Shown: positions 35,001-39,769 of the stretch, piece by piece
Layout: every line of letters starts with the position of its first letter
Position numbering within the stretch: the stretch's first letter is position 1
The notes under the pieces: generated by a model
Told to the model about the DNA's origin: nothing
What the model saw: the letters and a program-made list of their open reading frames with translations, nothing else
Databases searched by the model: none
Program-made: the position numbers and the translations under genes
From: Bostrychus sinensis
Lineage: Eukaryota > Chordata > Actinopteri > Gobiiformes > Eleotridae
DNA: 64,000 bases
Assembly (NCBI GenBank): GCA_020698575.1
Contig: CM036243.1
Span: 38,315,488 to 38,379,487 of the forward strand
Direction: 5' to 3'

Positions 35001-37507
35001 GGACAGGTGCGTACGGGACGTTCTCTTTAGAATATATTACAATCACAAGAGGGTTTATTTACACAAACAATTATGGAGCTACCACTAACCTGCCAACCGA
35101 GCACGAGCAAAATAAGTGAACTTGATTTAAAATTTAAGGAGAAAATATTGCAGTAATCACAATACTTTTTGTATCGCCATGAATCAGAATCACAATATGA
35201 ATCATACCAGCACCAAAGTAATGTAATCAGTACTGTGTCATGACAAGAGCGTAACGTCCCAGCGCTAGATCTGAATATCACTAAACAGGACAGAACATGA
35301 AGACAAGGCGCTGACAAATACAGTGACAGTCACAGAACTAAGAATTGCTGCCTTGTTTTATTTATTTGTTTGAAAAGTTGCCGACTACTCTCCCTCAGCC
35401 AGTCCAGTGTCATTTATAGCATCGTTCCAACTTCTTCTGAAATGTAAACCGCTCAAACCCCCCTACCCCCAAAGGATGACCTGCCTACTTTTATGGCATG
35501 TTAAGCTAGACGTAATGCATGCATGTTCTCTCAGGAAAGTTCCCCCCTCTAGGACCTGCTCAAGAGAACGCTACTTTGGATTCATGACACATTCTCAAGC
35601 TCCCAGATTCTTCTCAGCACATTTCCATAGCACTGACTGTGTATTAGGAAAAGAAATGCCCTCTAAACTCCGTATATGGTCAGGAGACAGGAGTTTAGTG
35701 GGGTGTTTTAATGGGGTGCCATGTTGGGGGGCTACAGTTCAGACCAGAGTATTAAAGCTGCCTTTACAATAGGGCTGTAGTCAACCAAAGAAACTGTTAG
35801 TCGACCAAAGTTATGCCCAGTACAGTGATTAATCGACCGAAATCAACCAATGGAAATGTGGTGAGTCTCACACAAACGAAACATTCATTAGGTGACATTT
35901 AAGAAAGATGAATGTAACATATATTGTTCTCTAAAGCTGTGTCCCAATTCAACGGCCGCAGCCTTCGTCGGCTACATTTGAGGCTGATTACGTCACAGTC
36001 GACAGTCGTCAGAAGGCGACTTCAAACACAGCCCACGAATGCGGCCTTCCTTTCCCGCTGAACGAAGGCTGCATCGGGTGAATCCTTGGCGGCCCAACGT
36101 ATCCCATGATGCACTGTGCGCTGCTTGTCTGACGTTCGAAGATGGCAGAGGCGGAGAGAGCTGCTCAAACTCCTCGAGGAGTAAATTAAACACAATAAAA
36201 AATAAAATAACAGTAATTTCTGGCTCCATTTCTGCTCATGTGACCAATGAATGAAGTGAAGTAGCTAGCATCTGTGGTTCTGGTTGCTAGGCGACAGCGG
36301 CGGCAAACGTGAGAGGAGGAGCAGCTGTTGACGTACGCTCCGTGGACCGGACCGTCCCATTTCGGCTCGGCCTTTGTGGTCCACGAAGGCCACAAGAAGG
36401 AGTCGCCTCCGTGGACCGCGACCTTCGAAGGCTGCAGCCGTTGAACTGGGACACAGCTTAAGACTCATCCTGCTATCGCAAACGTTATCAAGTAATAAAT
36501 TAGACCACATTTATTGATGCAAAGAGTGGATCCACTAATTGATTAATACACTTTTAGTCCCCTAAGACCTCATCAGCCCTACTTTACAGAGCGGACTGGG
36601 GCAGAGACAGAGACTGAGGCTGCGGTCACTTCACTGATCACTGTTTTTCCATTAAATAACAATGCATTATTCTTATACAGCGCTTTTCTAGACGCTCAAA
36701 GTCACTTCATAATTCATATTGATTCTCTGATGGAAGCGTGGCTGCCATTGTGTGCCTACGCCACAAACACACAGGCAAGGTGGGTGAAGTGTCTTGCCTA
36801 AGGACACAACGAACCAGTGCCGTCAAGTGGGGCTTGAACCACCAACTTTCGGGTTAGTGGGCAAGCATCTCTACCAACTGAGCAACTGCCGCATTTTAAT
36901 AAGGAATAATTTGTACAAAAATAAAAATTGTGCATAATCAGTCTGAAATCTTTTTTTTTTGTTTGTTTGTTTCTTTAGGGGTCAGACCTGTTTTTGGATT
37001 TGTTCCTCCAGAAGAACCTTTTTTATTCAGTTAAGAAAAAATTGATGAATGCCAAAAATCCTCCTAAGAATGGCTTATGTACAAATTTGCTCGTAAGAAG
37101 GGTGGGCCCATTGTGAAATTTGCTCTCTGCATTTGACCCATCCTTAAACCTTCTCCAGATCTGAGCCAGGACCCTGCTCAGGACCAAGCTGGAGAATTAG
37201 CCTTTTGTGCATTTTTTAGGAGGAAACTGAAGCACCAGGAGGAAAACAACCCAGACACAGGGAGAGCATGCAAGACTTGACCTAAATTGGACCAAATTAT
37301 GCCCTAGAAGGGGCGCGGTCCCGGCCGGGGTGAACTCACCAGAAAGCACATGAAGTCCAGGGCGAGGACCGTGGGCACTCCTCCGAAGGGCAGCCCCTGG
37401 AGCACGGTGCTCCGGATCCGCGCAGAGTAACAGTAGGCCTTGGACTCGCTCTGAGCGGAGCAGTTGTCGGGACCAGAGCAGGGCTGGCCCAGGTTCAGGA
37501 TCGCCAT
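5907..37507 (-). CDS. tmem63b: tmem63b-type OSCA/TMEM63 mechano/osmosensitive cation channel (whole gene, 21 coding exons)
   Basis: Complete minus-strand gene; 21 coding exons total 2490 nt and give 829 residues, close to the roughly 830 of mammalian TMEM63B. Family knowledge: TMEM63 proteins are mechanically and osmotically gated cation channels with 11 membrane segments and a large cytosolic domain, acting in plasma and intracellular membranes. Seen here: an N-terminal segment (about 35-66), further segments at about 146-168 and 194-213, a cytosolic domain (about 214-409) with the Cys-rich PCGHLCCC motif, a C-terminal membrane core (about 420-720), and an acidic Gln/Ser/Asn-rich tail. Diagnostic stretches include RSTVLQGLPFGGVPTVLALD, DRYERLTSVSSSVDF and CVFLPDNGAFFVNYVIASAF. 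These match TMEM63B better than TMEM63A or TMEM63C as remembered. Teleosts may have two tmem63b copies; which one this is cannot be decided. No frameshift or internal stop was found. Confidence 0.95.
6120..6860. other. Intron 20 proximal part, nothing recognised
   Basis: Unique-looking intron sequence. Small open frames on both strands show no recognisable domain. Confidence 0.5.
6860..7351 (+). mobile_element. LINE 3' end with A-rich tail
   Basis: An open frame up to 7101 ends in the C-terminus typical of L2/CR1/Rex-type ORF2 proteins (RTALYCAMQLWNSMPKDI, then a basic helix). A roughly 250-bp 3' UTR and an AAATAAA-rich tail at 7322-7351 follow. 5'-truncated, as usual for LINE insertions. 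It sits in tmem63b intron 20 in antisense orientation. Confidence 0.75.
7470..7553 (-). CDS. tmem63b: tmem63b coding exon 20
   Basis: Residues 733-760, phase 0 at both ends. The acceptor is GTTTCAG and the donor GTGAGA. It encodes the start of the cytosolic C-terminal tail, with NGRP and a Ser/Pro-rich stretch. The exon is symmetric (84 nt), so it could be skipped without a frameshift. Confidence 0.9.
7643..7758 (-). CDS. tmem63b: tmem63b coding exon 19
   Basis: Residues 694 (split) to 732. Encodes the last membrane segment (SMFTLVVLIVTIVVCLSHVC) and the conserved FGHFKYLSAHNYK. The acceptor is GTTGACAG, with an unusual repeated branch-point-like tract upstream. The donor is GTACGC. Confidence 0.95.
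7767..7813 (-). promoter_or_regulatory. Five tandem branch-point-like motifs at the end of intron 18
   Basis: On the transcribed strand TGCTAAC occurs five times at exact 10-nt spacing (GTTAGCA on +, starting 7767, 7777, 7787, 7797 and 7807). Candidate branch adenosines lie 10, 20, 30, 40 and 50 nt before exon 19. Those at 20-40 fall in the usual branch window. The acceptor has almost no polypyrimidine tract, so these motifs may carry recognition. Confidence 0.6.
7905..8745 (+). repeat. AT-rich LINE-derived remnant
   Basis: Contains phrases common in fish LINE 3' regions (for example 'gctcgaaagggagtgggagg', then 'aaatcccacccct') amid ATT and CA microsatellite stretches. No intact reading frame. 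Antisense within tmem63b intron 18. Confidence 0.5.
8886..9130 (+). repeat. About 52-bp tandem repeat, four to five copies
   Basis: Each unit is a version of 'ttttattaaaagagttttta' followed by 'aaagagcacttaataaatgg' and 'attactaaat'. The copies are diverged by a few substitutions. No coding capacity. Confidence 0.8.
9131..9785. other. Intron 18 stretch without recognised features
   Basis: AT-rich intron sequence with two CCAAT-like strings. No exon, TIR or tandem repeat was recognised. Confidence 0.5.
9790..10110 (-). repeat. Dispersed repeat family D, copy 1
   Basis: On the minus strand this matches 32880-33395 closely: 'gagcagactggatgtaaagg', 'cagtgcttcctggagtgggc' and 'aattccaggtctgtttttga' occur in both. 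Its 3' part resembles family A, so A and D may share a 3' module. Confidence 0.75.
10316..10361 (+). repeat. (TTTG)n microsatellite abutting a splice donor
   Basis: About eleven TTTG units. On the transcribed strand the repeat reads (AAAC)n and begins inside the exon 18 donor (CAG|GTAAACAAAC). Confidence 0.95.
10364..10531 (-). CDS. tmem63b: tmem63b coding exon 18
   Basis: Residues 638 (split) to 693, ending phase 1. Contains LMYMLLKHLVDRYN, AYLPSKLDKKIHSGAV and the membrane segment APILCLFWLLFFSTVR. The acceptor is GTCCCAG and the donor GTAAAC. Confidence 0.96.
10642..11701. mobile_element. Outer non-autonomous hAT-like element (interrupted)
   Basis: The ends are cagtgcttcccaaac (10642-10656) and gtttgggaaacactg (11687-11701), a 15-bp inverted pair. 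The element is split by a second hAT at 10885-11354. Flanking 8-mers do not match clearly. It also contains a poly(A) run at 10711-10741. No transposase. Confidence 0.75.
10885..11354. mobile_element. Nested hAT MITE with perfect 8-bp TSD
   Basis: The left end is cagtggttcccaaagtgggg; the right end reads actttgggaatggctg. Perfect duplication ctctatta flanks it (10877-10884 and 11355-11362). The interior has an (ATT)n run at about 11003-11050 and an A run at 11226-11250. It was inserted into the older hAT at 10642-11701. Confidence 0.85.
11804..11909 (-). CDS. tmem63b: tmem63b coding exon 17
   Basis: Residues 603-637 plus the first base of Gly638. Encodes HQAYEFQFGAAYAWMM and the membrane segment VFTVVMAYSITCPIIVPF. 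The acceptor is TGTCCAG. The donor is GTCTGT, GT-AG but weak after the first two bases. Confidence 0.95.
12660..13285. mobile_element. Long-TIR non-coding element (family E), copy 1
   Basis: The left arm (about 12765-12890) and the complement of the right arm (about 13150-13275) share 'agtgtccc', 'ttgcataaatctttaa' versus 'ttcataaatcttttaa', and 'cataaatac.aaatatt', giving imperfect inverted repeats of about 120 bp. The same sequence recurs at 62930-63860. It has no transposase and is a foldback-type MITE in intron 16. Confidence 0.65.
13423..13585 (-). CDS. tmem63b: tmem63b coding exon 16
   Basis: Residues 548 (split) to 602, ending phase 0. Carries the family signature CVFLPDNGAFFVNYVIASAF, then the segments around IGNAMDLLRIPGLLMYMIRL and the basic RRNVKR. 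These are the conserved pore-proximal membrane helices of the family. The acceptor is GTTCAG and the donor GTGAGG. Confidence 0.96.
13674..13739 (-). CDS. tmem63b: tmem63b coding exon 15
   Basis: Residues 526 (split) to 548 (split). Small 66-nt exon encoding LDVFFRWLFDKKFLADAKVR, the linker between membrane segments. The acceptor is TGTTCCAG and the donor GTGAGT. Confidence 0.94.
14090..14795. mobile_element. Older 'cgatac'-rich hAT-like element, interrupted
   Basis: The outer portions (14098-14208 and 14640-14795) are full of ATCGATA/GATAC motifs and end in 'aacgatac' and 'cttacacccctac', like the inner element. It is split by the copy at 14217-14631. Terminal details are eroded. Confidence 0.55.
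14217..14631. mobile_element. hAT-type MITE (TIR TAGGG.TGTAACGATAC) with perfect TSD
   Basis: Begins tagggctgtaacgatac and ends gtatcgttacaccccta, inverted repeats of about 17 bp with one mismatch. The 8-bp duplication gtaaatac is perfect (14209-14216 and 14632-14639). Same family as 24875-25306. No transposase. Confidence 0.88.
15038..15124 (-). CDS. tmem63b: tmem63b coding exon 14
   Basis: Residues 497 (split) to 526 (split). Encodes SGENRTTMHKCYTFLIF and the membrane segment ending VLLLPSLGLSS. The acceptor is TTTTCAG and the donor GTCAGC. Confidence 0.95.
15231..15337 (-). CDS. tmem63b: tmem63b coding exon 13
   Basis: Residues 462-496 plus two bases of Arg497. Encodes NPIVTQFFPTLLLW and SALLPTIVYYSAFFEAHWT, highly conserved in the family. 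The acceptor is TCCGTCAG. The donor is GTTTTA, GT-type but weak. Confidence 0.95.
15422..15575 (-). CDS. tmem63b: tmem63b coding exon 12
   Basis: Residues 410 (split) to 461. Encodes EHLSLGGVSWWIRCFVINV, a membrane segment rich in Leu/Phe, TTPAIIISTMDKFNVT and PVEYLN. The true acceptor is CCTATAG at 15576-15582. The first about 27 nt of this exon plus the acceptor are the seed of the adjacent minisatellite. The donor is GTAAGC. Confidence 0.96.
15576..17196 (-). repeat. Minisatellite of tandem 3' splice sites in intron 11
   Basis: About 32 units of roughly 46-60 bp fill nearly all of intron 11. Read on the transcribed strand, a unit has CTCTAAC, a tract of CTGTC repeats, CTGTAG, then GGAGCACCTGTCTCTGGGCG and GAGTCTC, which is the 5' end of exon 12. 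Length differs between units mainly through the number of CTGTC blocks and a GCTCTGTC variant. The unit next to exon 12 (CTAAT ... CCTATAG) is the real acceptor. The array must have grown from the exon boundary, because the exon sequence is conserved in the family. Confidence 0.93.
17264..17401 (-). CDS. tmem63b: tmem63b coding exon 11
   Basis: Residues 364 (split) to 410 (split). Encodes ILKDFNACQVQGCRCRLEPR and NWSVTYAPDPQNVRW, the end of the cytosolic domain. The acceptor is TGTGCAG and the donor GTAAGC. Confidence 0.95.
17520..18150 (+). repeat. Dispersed repeat family F, copy 1
   Basis: Aligns by eye with 34215-34740. Shared phrases are 'ccagacaaactct', 'gggacagcag.agaagccag', 'aaaaagtgggtttgtttgaa', 'tgtggtggtta' and 'actgtcctgcttt'. 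No coding capacity; class unknown. Both copies are in tmem63b introns. Confidence 0.75.
18355..18488 (-). CDS. tmem63b: tmem63b coding exon 10
   Basis: Residues 320-363 plus two bases of Ile364. Encodes the basic/acidic helix KLKEEYRKEKEKVHTKPLGM and AFVTFQNEAMTA of the cytosolic domain. The acceptor is GCCTTTAG and the donor GTGAGT. Confidence 0.95.
18607..18811 (-). CDS. tmem63b: tmem63b coding exon 9
   Basis: Residues 251 (split) to 319. Encodes CYNVARLMSLNAERKKTERS and VPTMINPKPCGHLCCC, the Cys-rich part of the intracellular domain. The acceptor is CTCCGCAG and the donor GTAACT. The largest internal exon (205 nt). Confidence 0.96.
18960..20470 (+). repeat. Dispersed repeat family A, copy 2 (interrupted)
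   Basis: Same landmarks as 567-1095. The copy is broken after 'acattataac' at 19423 by a hAT-type element and resumes at 20403 with 'attataaa...aggaaaagtcaagttagcgg'. The insertion is therefore younger than the family A copy. Confidence 0.8.
19424..20402. mobile_element. hAT-type non-autonomous element
   Basis: Starts tagaaccctaccgatat and ends atatcggttgggctcta. The 8-bp flanks attataac and attataaa match at 7 of 8 positions. The interior is rich in 'ccgata', like 42771-43729. A GC-rich stretch at about 19900-20170 ends with 'aagtataaatcagcc', a typical Harbinger MITE end, suggesting a further truncated insertion. Confidence 0.78.
20472..20905. other. Intron 8 stretch, nothing recognised
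   Basis: No TIR, tandem repeat or exon seen. The small open frames on both strands are unconvincing. Confidence 0.5.
20914..20984 (-). CDS. tmem63b: tmem63b coding exon 8
   Basis: Residues 228-250 plus two bases of Glu251. Encodes VKRTLFINGISKYAEESQIK, the start of the cytosolic RRM-like domain. The acceptor is TTTTTCAG and the donor GTAAGT. Confidence 0.95.
21096..21204 (-). CDS. tmem63b: tmem63b coding exon 7
   Basis: Residues 191 (split) to 227. Encodes NLLWLHTTFAFMYLLLTVYS (membrane segment) and MRRHTSKMHYKEDDL, the basic stretch entering the cytosol. The acceptor is CCCACCAG and the donor GTGAGA. Confidence 0.96.
21291..21342 (-). CDS. tmem63b: tmem63b coding exon 6
   Basis: Residues 174 (split) to 191 (split). 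52-nt exon encoding NNAYSFGRTTIANLKS. The acceptor is CTTTCTAG and the donor GTGAGT. Confidence 0.94.
21694..22412. mobile_element. Foldback MITE with about 285-bp inverted arms
   Basis: The left arm (21694 to about 21978) and right arm (about 22115-22412) are inverted copies over most of their length. Paired landmarks include gggtgtgtccac/gtggacacactc, 'gacatcatcgacacagg' versus 'tgtcgatgatgtcatt', and 'attggtcaaaagtct' versus 'agacttttgaccaat'. TAA flanks both ends (21691-21693 and 22413-22415), which suits a PIF/Harbinger-type insertion. Non-coding. The transcript of intron 5 would form a very long hairpin here. Confidence 0.85.
22440..22620 (-). repeat. Degenerate 11-bp satellite (AGGACTAAACC orientation)
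   Basis: Imperfect repeats such as 'gactaaaccagg' and 'gtctaaaccacaactaaacc'. Same family as the large arrays at 30.7, 38.1, 44.2 and 51.5 kb. Confidence 0.75.
23041..23683 (+). repeat. Minisatellite based on GGTTCTCTATGGGACTCTTT
   Basis: Tandem modules 'atggttctct' and 'atgggactctttacta' alternate for about 640 bp, with higher-order duplications. The unit keeps all three + frames open, which produces long artefactual reading frames. Intron 5 of tmem63b. Confidence 0.95.
24058..24200 (-). CDS. tmem63b: tmem63b coding exon 5
   Basis: Residues 126 (split) to 174 (split). Encodes DEEIREKCGEDAVHYLSFQR, a membrane segment beginning HIIGLLVVVGVLSVGI, and LPVNFSGDLL. The acceptor is CCTCTCAG and the donor GTAAAA. 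Confidence 0.96.
24244..24590 (+). mobile_element. RTE-like LINE reverse-transcriptase fragment
   Basis: Translates in + frame to RNEFIRGTAHVFGDEVSRLR, then after a stop LGHVQRRDSDGA. These correspond to the widespread fish LINE phrase around RGTAQV and GHVQRRD. Broken by stops and frameshifts. Antisense in intron 4. Confidence 0.75.
24622..24659 (-). CDS. tmem63b: tmem63b coding exon 4 (38-nt microexon)
   Basis: Residues 114-125 plus two bases of Lys126: GFCSWLTAIFRIK when joined. The acceptor is TCTTGCAG and the donor GTGAGT. Its small size is compatible with the family, and both flanking phases fit. Confidence 0.94.
24875..25306. mobile_element. hAT-type MITE, same family as 14217-14631
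   Basis: Begins taggggtgcaacaatac and ends gtatcattacagcatta. Perfect 8-bp duplication ataataac (24867-24874 and 25307-25314). The interior has multiple 'atcgata' motifs shared with the 14-kb copy. No transposase. Confidence 0.87.
25779..26250 (+). mobile_element. L2/Rex-like LINE 3' fragment
   Basis: Encodes LHWLPVKFRTDFKILVLTF and a degraded C-terminus. It continues into the typical tail 'gtaaagcactttgtga ... aaaggtgctctataaataaa' and ends in (ACTT) units at 26235-26250. 5'-truncated, antisense in intron 3. The left edge 'cagtggctcccaaact' resembles a hAT end, so another fragment may abut it. Confidence 0.8.
26326..27091. mobile_element. piggyBac-like non-autonomous element with a coding-exon remnant
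   Basis: TTAA target duplications flank it (26322-26325 and 27092-27095). The TIRs are agttacactgtgtaa and ttacacagtgtaact, perfect inverses over 15 bp. It carries a + strand open segment from ATG 26635 to 26789 (51 codons, starting MSDEARKRKCERDRTRSQTR) followed directly by GTAAAT, as if it were a first coding exon. See findings. Confidence 0.87.
27180..27330 (+). repeat. LINE 3' tail fragment
   Basis: Ends 'accaatttccttacaggga' then 'caataaaaaataaaataaa', a common L2/Rex-type 3' terminus with an A-rich tail. No coding part. Confidence 0.55.
27340..28460. other. Intron 3 stretch with only small repeat scraps
   Basis: A short 'cagacacagggagaacatgc' tail fragment lies near 27918. Otherwise nothing could be assigned. 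A minus-strand open frame at 27491-27880 has no recognisable domain. Confidence 0.45.
28467..29203. mobile_element. Tc1/mariner-type (pogo/Tigger-like) remnant
   Basis: TIR cagtattttccggactataa at the left; its complement ttatagtccggaaaatac is at the right. TA dinucleotides flank both ends. The interior has an acidic open segment (LPPELAELFRSDTEDEE) on +, perhaps a transposase or host-derived tail, ending in stops. The full catalytic domain is absent. Confidence 0.75.
29210..29795. other. Intron 3 stretch, nothing recognised
   Basis: No repeat ends, exons or tandem repeats were seen. Confidence 0.4.
29800..30185 (+). repeat. Dispersed repeat family A, copy 3
   Basis: Carries GGCTAACAGATA, GAATGAGTCCGGTGA, AGGAGCACTTCCTGGTTTC, 'ctcagcatacaggattactc' and 'tactccagctctgtttttga'. 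Lies immediately beside exon 3 in intron 3. Confidence 0.8.
30508..30598 (-). CDS. tmem63b: tmem63b coding exon 3
   Basis: Residues 83 (split) to 113. Encodes VASAMHSETPDRYERLTSVS then SSVDFEQRDN. The acceptor is GTGCGTCAG. Its first base T completes Ser83 after exon 2 (AG|T), but would complete a Tyr codon if a cassette ending in TA were included, as in mammalian TMEM63B. The donor is GTAAGG. Confidence 0.93.
30690..31795 (+). repeat. 11/22-bp satellite array (GGTTTAGTCCT)
   Basis: About 1.1 kb of GTTTAGTCCTGGTTTAGTCC-type repeats, with the variant 'gtccttctttagtcctg'. A higher-order period of about 306 bp is visible: the string 'ttccttaatttagtcctgg' recurs at 31131 and 31437. Lies in intron 2. 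Confidence 0.95.
31800..32380. other. Intron 2 stretch, nothing recognised
   Basis: No exon-like sequence was found here, including no candidate for the short cassette exon known in mammals. Confidence 0.45.
32385..32830 (+). repeat. Dispersed repeat family B, copy 2, with an RTE-tail insertion
   Basis: Matches 2630-2985. It is interrupted at about 32545-32620 by (CATT)n followed by 'tctaccgcttattcctgtta' and 'ggggtcgcgggtga', the common fish LINE tail. Confidence 0.65.
32880..33395 (+). repeat. Dispersed repeat family D, copy 2
   Basis: Close match in opposite orientation to 9790-10110, with 'gcttcctggagtgggcgggg' and 'caattccaggtctgttttt' in common. Intron 2. Confidence 0.75.
33400..34075. 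other. Intron 2 stretch beside exon 2, nothing recognised
   Basis: No repeat family or exon was recognised. Confidence 0.4.
34078..34157 (-). CDS. tmem63b: tmem63b coding exon 2
   Basis: Residues 57-82 plus two bases of residue 83. Encodes VLLFVFSILRKVAWDYGRLA then LVTDAD, finishing the first membrane segment. The acceptor is TTCTGTAG and the donor GTGAAT. Confidence 0.96.
34215..34740 (+). repeat. Dispersed repeat family F, copy 2
   Basis: Counterpart of 17520-18150. Ends in 'gactgtcctgctttctaaaa'. Intron 1. Confidence 0.72.
34800..35760. other. Intron 1 stretch, nothing recognised
   Basis: Open frames such as 35407-35772 have no recognisable domain. No TIRs or tandem repeats seen. Confidence 0.4.
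35770..36581. mobile_element. hAT-type element carrying a nested MITE
   Basis: Starts tagggctgtagtcaacc and ends cagcccta. 8-bp flanks ctttacaa (35762-35769) and ctttacag (36582-36589) match at 7 of 8. The interior is split by 35935-36458. Non-coding. Confidence 0.78.
35935..36458. mobile_element. PIF/Harbinger-type MITE with about 34-bp TIRs
   Basis: Left end agctgtgtcccaattcaacg then gccgcagccttcg; the right end is the inverse (cgaaggctgcagccgttgaa then ctgggacacagct). TAA is duplicated at 35932-35934 and 36459-36461. 524 bp, GC-rich, no transposase. Nested in the hAT element. Confidence 0.88.
36655..36893 (-). mobile_element. tRNA-derived SINE
   Basis: On the minus strand an A box (TTGCTCAGTTGG, 36885-36874) and a B box (GGTTCAAGCCC, 36840-36830) lie about 34 nt apart, in a tRNA-like head. 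The tail GTGTCCTTAGGCAAGACACT and 'gtctagaaaagcgctgtata' follow. The tail recurs elsewhere in the window. Intron 1, sense to tmem63b. Confidence 0.8.
36955..37290 (+). repeat. Dispersed repeat family C with 'acagggagagcatgcaag' tail
   Basis: Carries 'gatctgagccaggaccctgc' and 'ccagacacagggagagcatg'. Related to 1500-1830 and 3200-3600. Ends just before exon 1's donor. Confidence 0.55.
37340..37507 (-). CDS. tmem63b: tmem63b coding exon 1 with start codon
   Basis: Residues 1-56. The ATG at 37507-37505 is in a strong Kozak context (GTCACCATGG). An upstream TTG in the same frame is not used as a eukaryotic start. Encodes MAILNLGQPCSGP, then YCYSARIRSTVLQGLPFGGV and PTVLALDFMCFL. The donor is CTG|GTGAGT, phase 0. 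Confidence 0.95.
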
Positions 37508-37590
37508 GGTGACCAGCAGCTCAGAGGCTCCGCCCAACGCTCAACCCCGGCCAATCAGGAGCCACGCCCCCGCTCCGCAGCCGCGCCCAC
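37508..37590 (-). other. tmem63b: 5' UTR part of the first coding exon
   Basis: An acceptor with a good pyrimidine tract (TTGTCCCTCTCTTCAG) ends at 37591. Thus 83 nt of untranslated, GC-rich sequence precede the ATG, and at least one non-coding exon must lie upstream. Confidence 0.75.
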
Positions 37591-37609
37591 CTGAAGAGAG
37601 GGACAATAA

Positions 37610-37880
37610 AAAAACATTCAGTGGACTAAACCTGGGCTAAACCTGGACTAAACCAGGTCTAGAACTATGGCACTATAATGTATTTTATGGTCACCTGAAA
37701 ACATCAGACCCAAATCAAGACCAAACCAGTTCAAAACCTGGATCAACCAAAACTGGACCCAGGGTTTAACCAGGACTACATTAGTACAGCTGCACTAAAC
37801 CTAAATCCAAGTCTAAGAACTGGGTGTATCCAGTCCAAAACTAAAAATAAACCAGACCTTAAACCAGCAAAACCTAACTG
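37610..37880 (-). repeat. Degenerate 11-bp satellite remnant
   Basis: Scattered 'ggactaaaccaggtct' and 'aaccaggactac' units, diverged. Followed by a roughly 77-bp duplicated phrase 'tgtagactccatttcccat' (37890 and 37967). Confidence 0.65.
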
Positions 37881-38107
37881 GGAATAACCCTGTAGACTCC
37901 ATTTCCCATAATGCCCCACTCCTCTGTGACTCCCTTAGACAGCTGTAGTGTTTTATCTGCCTCCTGTAGACTCCATTTCCCATGATGCCCCTCTGCCTCT
38001 GACCCAGTGACTGATGCTGTTGCCGTGGAAACCGCGCTGCAGAGTCTGACCCAGTTTTTACAGCTCAAGTGATAATGACATCAGCACAGCACCACCGCCT
38101 CTGAGAG

Positions 38108-39175
38108 AGCAGGGTTAGACCTGGTTTAGACCTGGTTTAGACCTGGTTTAGACCTGGTTTAGGCCTGGTTTAGGGCCAGGGTTAGGCTTCTTTTAGACCT
38201 GGTTTAGACCTGGTTTAGACCTGGTTTAGACCTGGTTTAGGGCCAGGGTTAGGCCTCTTTTAGACCTGATTTAGACCTGGTTTAGACCTGGTTTATACCT
38301 GGTTTAGGGCCAAGTTTAGGCCTCATTTAGACCTGGTTTAGGGCCAGGGTTAGGCCTGGTTTAGACCTGGTTTAGGGCCAAGTTTAGGCCTCATTTAGAC
38401 CTGGTTTAGGGCCAGGGTTAGGCCTGGTTTAGACCTGGTTTAGGGCCAAGTTTAGGCCTCATTTAGACCTGGTTTAGGGCCAAGTTTAGGCCTCATTTAG
38501 ACCTGGTTTAGGCCTGGTTTAGACCTGGTTTAGACCTGGTTTAGGGCCAGGTTTAGGCCTGGTTTAGACCTGGTTTAGACCTGGTTTAGGGCCAGGTTTA
38601 GGCCTGGTTTAGACCTGGTTTAGACCTGGTTTAGACCTGGTTTAGGGCCAGGGTTAGGCCTGGTTTAGACCTGGTTTAGGGCCAAGTTTAGGCCTCATTT
38701 AGACCTGGTTTAGGCCTGGTTTAGACCTGGTTTAGACCTGGTTTAGGGCCAGGTTTAGGCCTGGTTTAGACCTGGTTTAGACCTGGTTTAGGGCCAGGTT
38801 TAGGCCTGGTTTAGACCTGGTTTAGACCTGGTTTAGGGCCAGGTTTAGGCCTGGTTTAGACCTGGTTTAGGGCCAGGTTTATGCCTGGTTTAGACCTGGT
38901 TTAGACCTGGTTTAGGGCCAGGGTTAGGCCTGGTTTAGACCTGGTTTAGGGCCAAGTTTAGGCCTCATTTAGACCTGGTTTAGGCCTGGTTTAGACCTGG
39001 TTTAGACCTGGTTTAGGGCCAGGTTTAGGCCTGGTTTAGACCTGGTTTAGACCTGGTTTAGGGCCAGGTTTAGGCCTGGTTTAGACCTGGTTTAGACCTG
39101 GTTTAGGGCCAGGTTTAGGCCTGGTTTAGACCTGGTTTAGGGCCAGGTTTAGGCCTGGTTTAGACACAGGTCATA
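38108..39175 (+). repeat. Satellite array (GGTTTAGACCT / GGGCCAGGTTTA)
   Basis: About 1.07 kb of 11-bp GGTTTAGACCT units interspersed with 12-bp 'gggccaggttta' units. A higher-order block beginning 'ggccaagtttaggcctcatt' recurs (near 38479, 38681 and 38946). Sister of the other TTTAG arrays. Confidence 0.95.
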
Positions 39176-39239
39176 GGACGATTTTACTTTGCTCAGTCAG
39201 AGGAGACACTTCTGTACAGGTTCTGTGCTTTTTGGATCC

Positions 39240-39345
39240 AAACTGAACTAAACCAGGCCTAACCCTGGACTAAACCGGGTCTAACACAGGTCTAAACCAG
39301 TTTTAGTCCAGGGTTAGGCCTGGTTTAGACCAGTGTGGATAAACC
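39240..39345. repeat. Short 11-bp satellite remnant in both orientations
   Basis: 'ctaaaccaggcctaaccctg' on one side and 'gttttagtccagggttaggc' on the other form an imperfect inverted pair. Confidence 0.6.
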
Positions 39346-39485
39346 TGTATGTGTACAGAAGTGTCTCCTCTGACTGAGCGCAGTAAACTCGTGACCTCTG
39401 ACCTGTGTCATTGGTTACTGAAGGAGAACTGCACCGGTTTCTTTATCAGGACACTAACCAGAAGTAACATAGAGGAGACACACTG

Positions 39486-39600
39486 TTGCATACTGCCATT
39501 GTGTCCTTGGGCAAGACACTTAACCGTCCTTGCCTCCAGTGTCTGCGCACACTGCTGTATGAACGTGTGAGTGCTTGTGAGTGTGAATGGAGCCACAGGA
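39486..39600 (+). repeat. SINE tail fragment
   Basis: 'gtgtccttgggcaagacact' followed by 'gagtgcttgtgagtgtgaat', the tail of the same SINE group as 36655-36893, without the tRNA-like head. Confidence 0.6.
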
Positions 39601-39769
39601 GCGGGGCTAAAGACCACAACCTGGTCCAGGGCTAGACCTGGTTTAGTGAAGTTTGGTTAGGATTAGAAAGTCCTGGTCTACAGGGGGAGGGTTTCCAAAA
39701 TATTCTTACAAAACATATTCTGTGGTAGTGTGATACATCATTGTACAGGACAGAGATTCAGAGGACTAC

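Noticed and set aside
36830..36885. A functional tRNA gene
   Set aside because: A and B boxes are present but the cloverleaf is not complete and a SINE tail follows. It is a SINE head.
37508..37537. Upstream start adding ten residues (MGGASELLVT) to tmem63b
   Set aside because: That start codon is TTG. The ATG at 37507 has a strong Kozak context.
38108..39175. CRISPR-like regular repeats
   Set aside because: Units are 11-12 bp head-to-tail with no unique spacers, in a vertebrate genome. A satellite.
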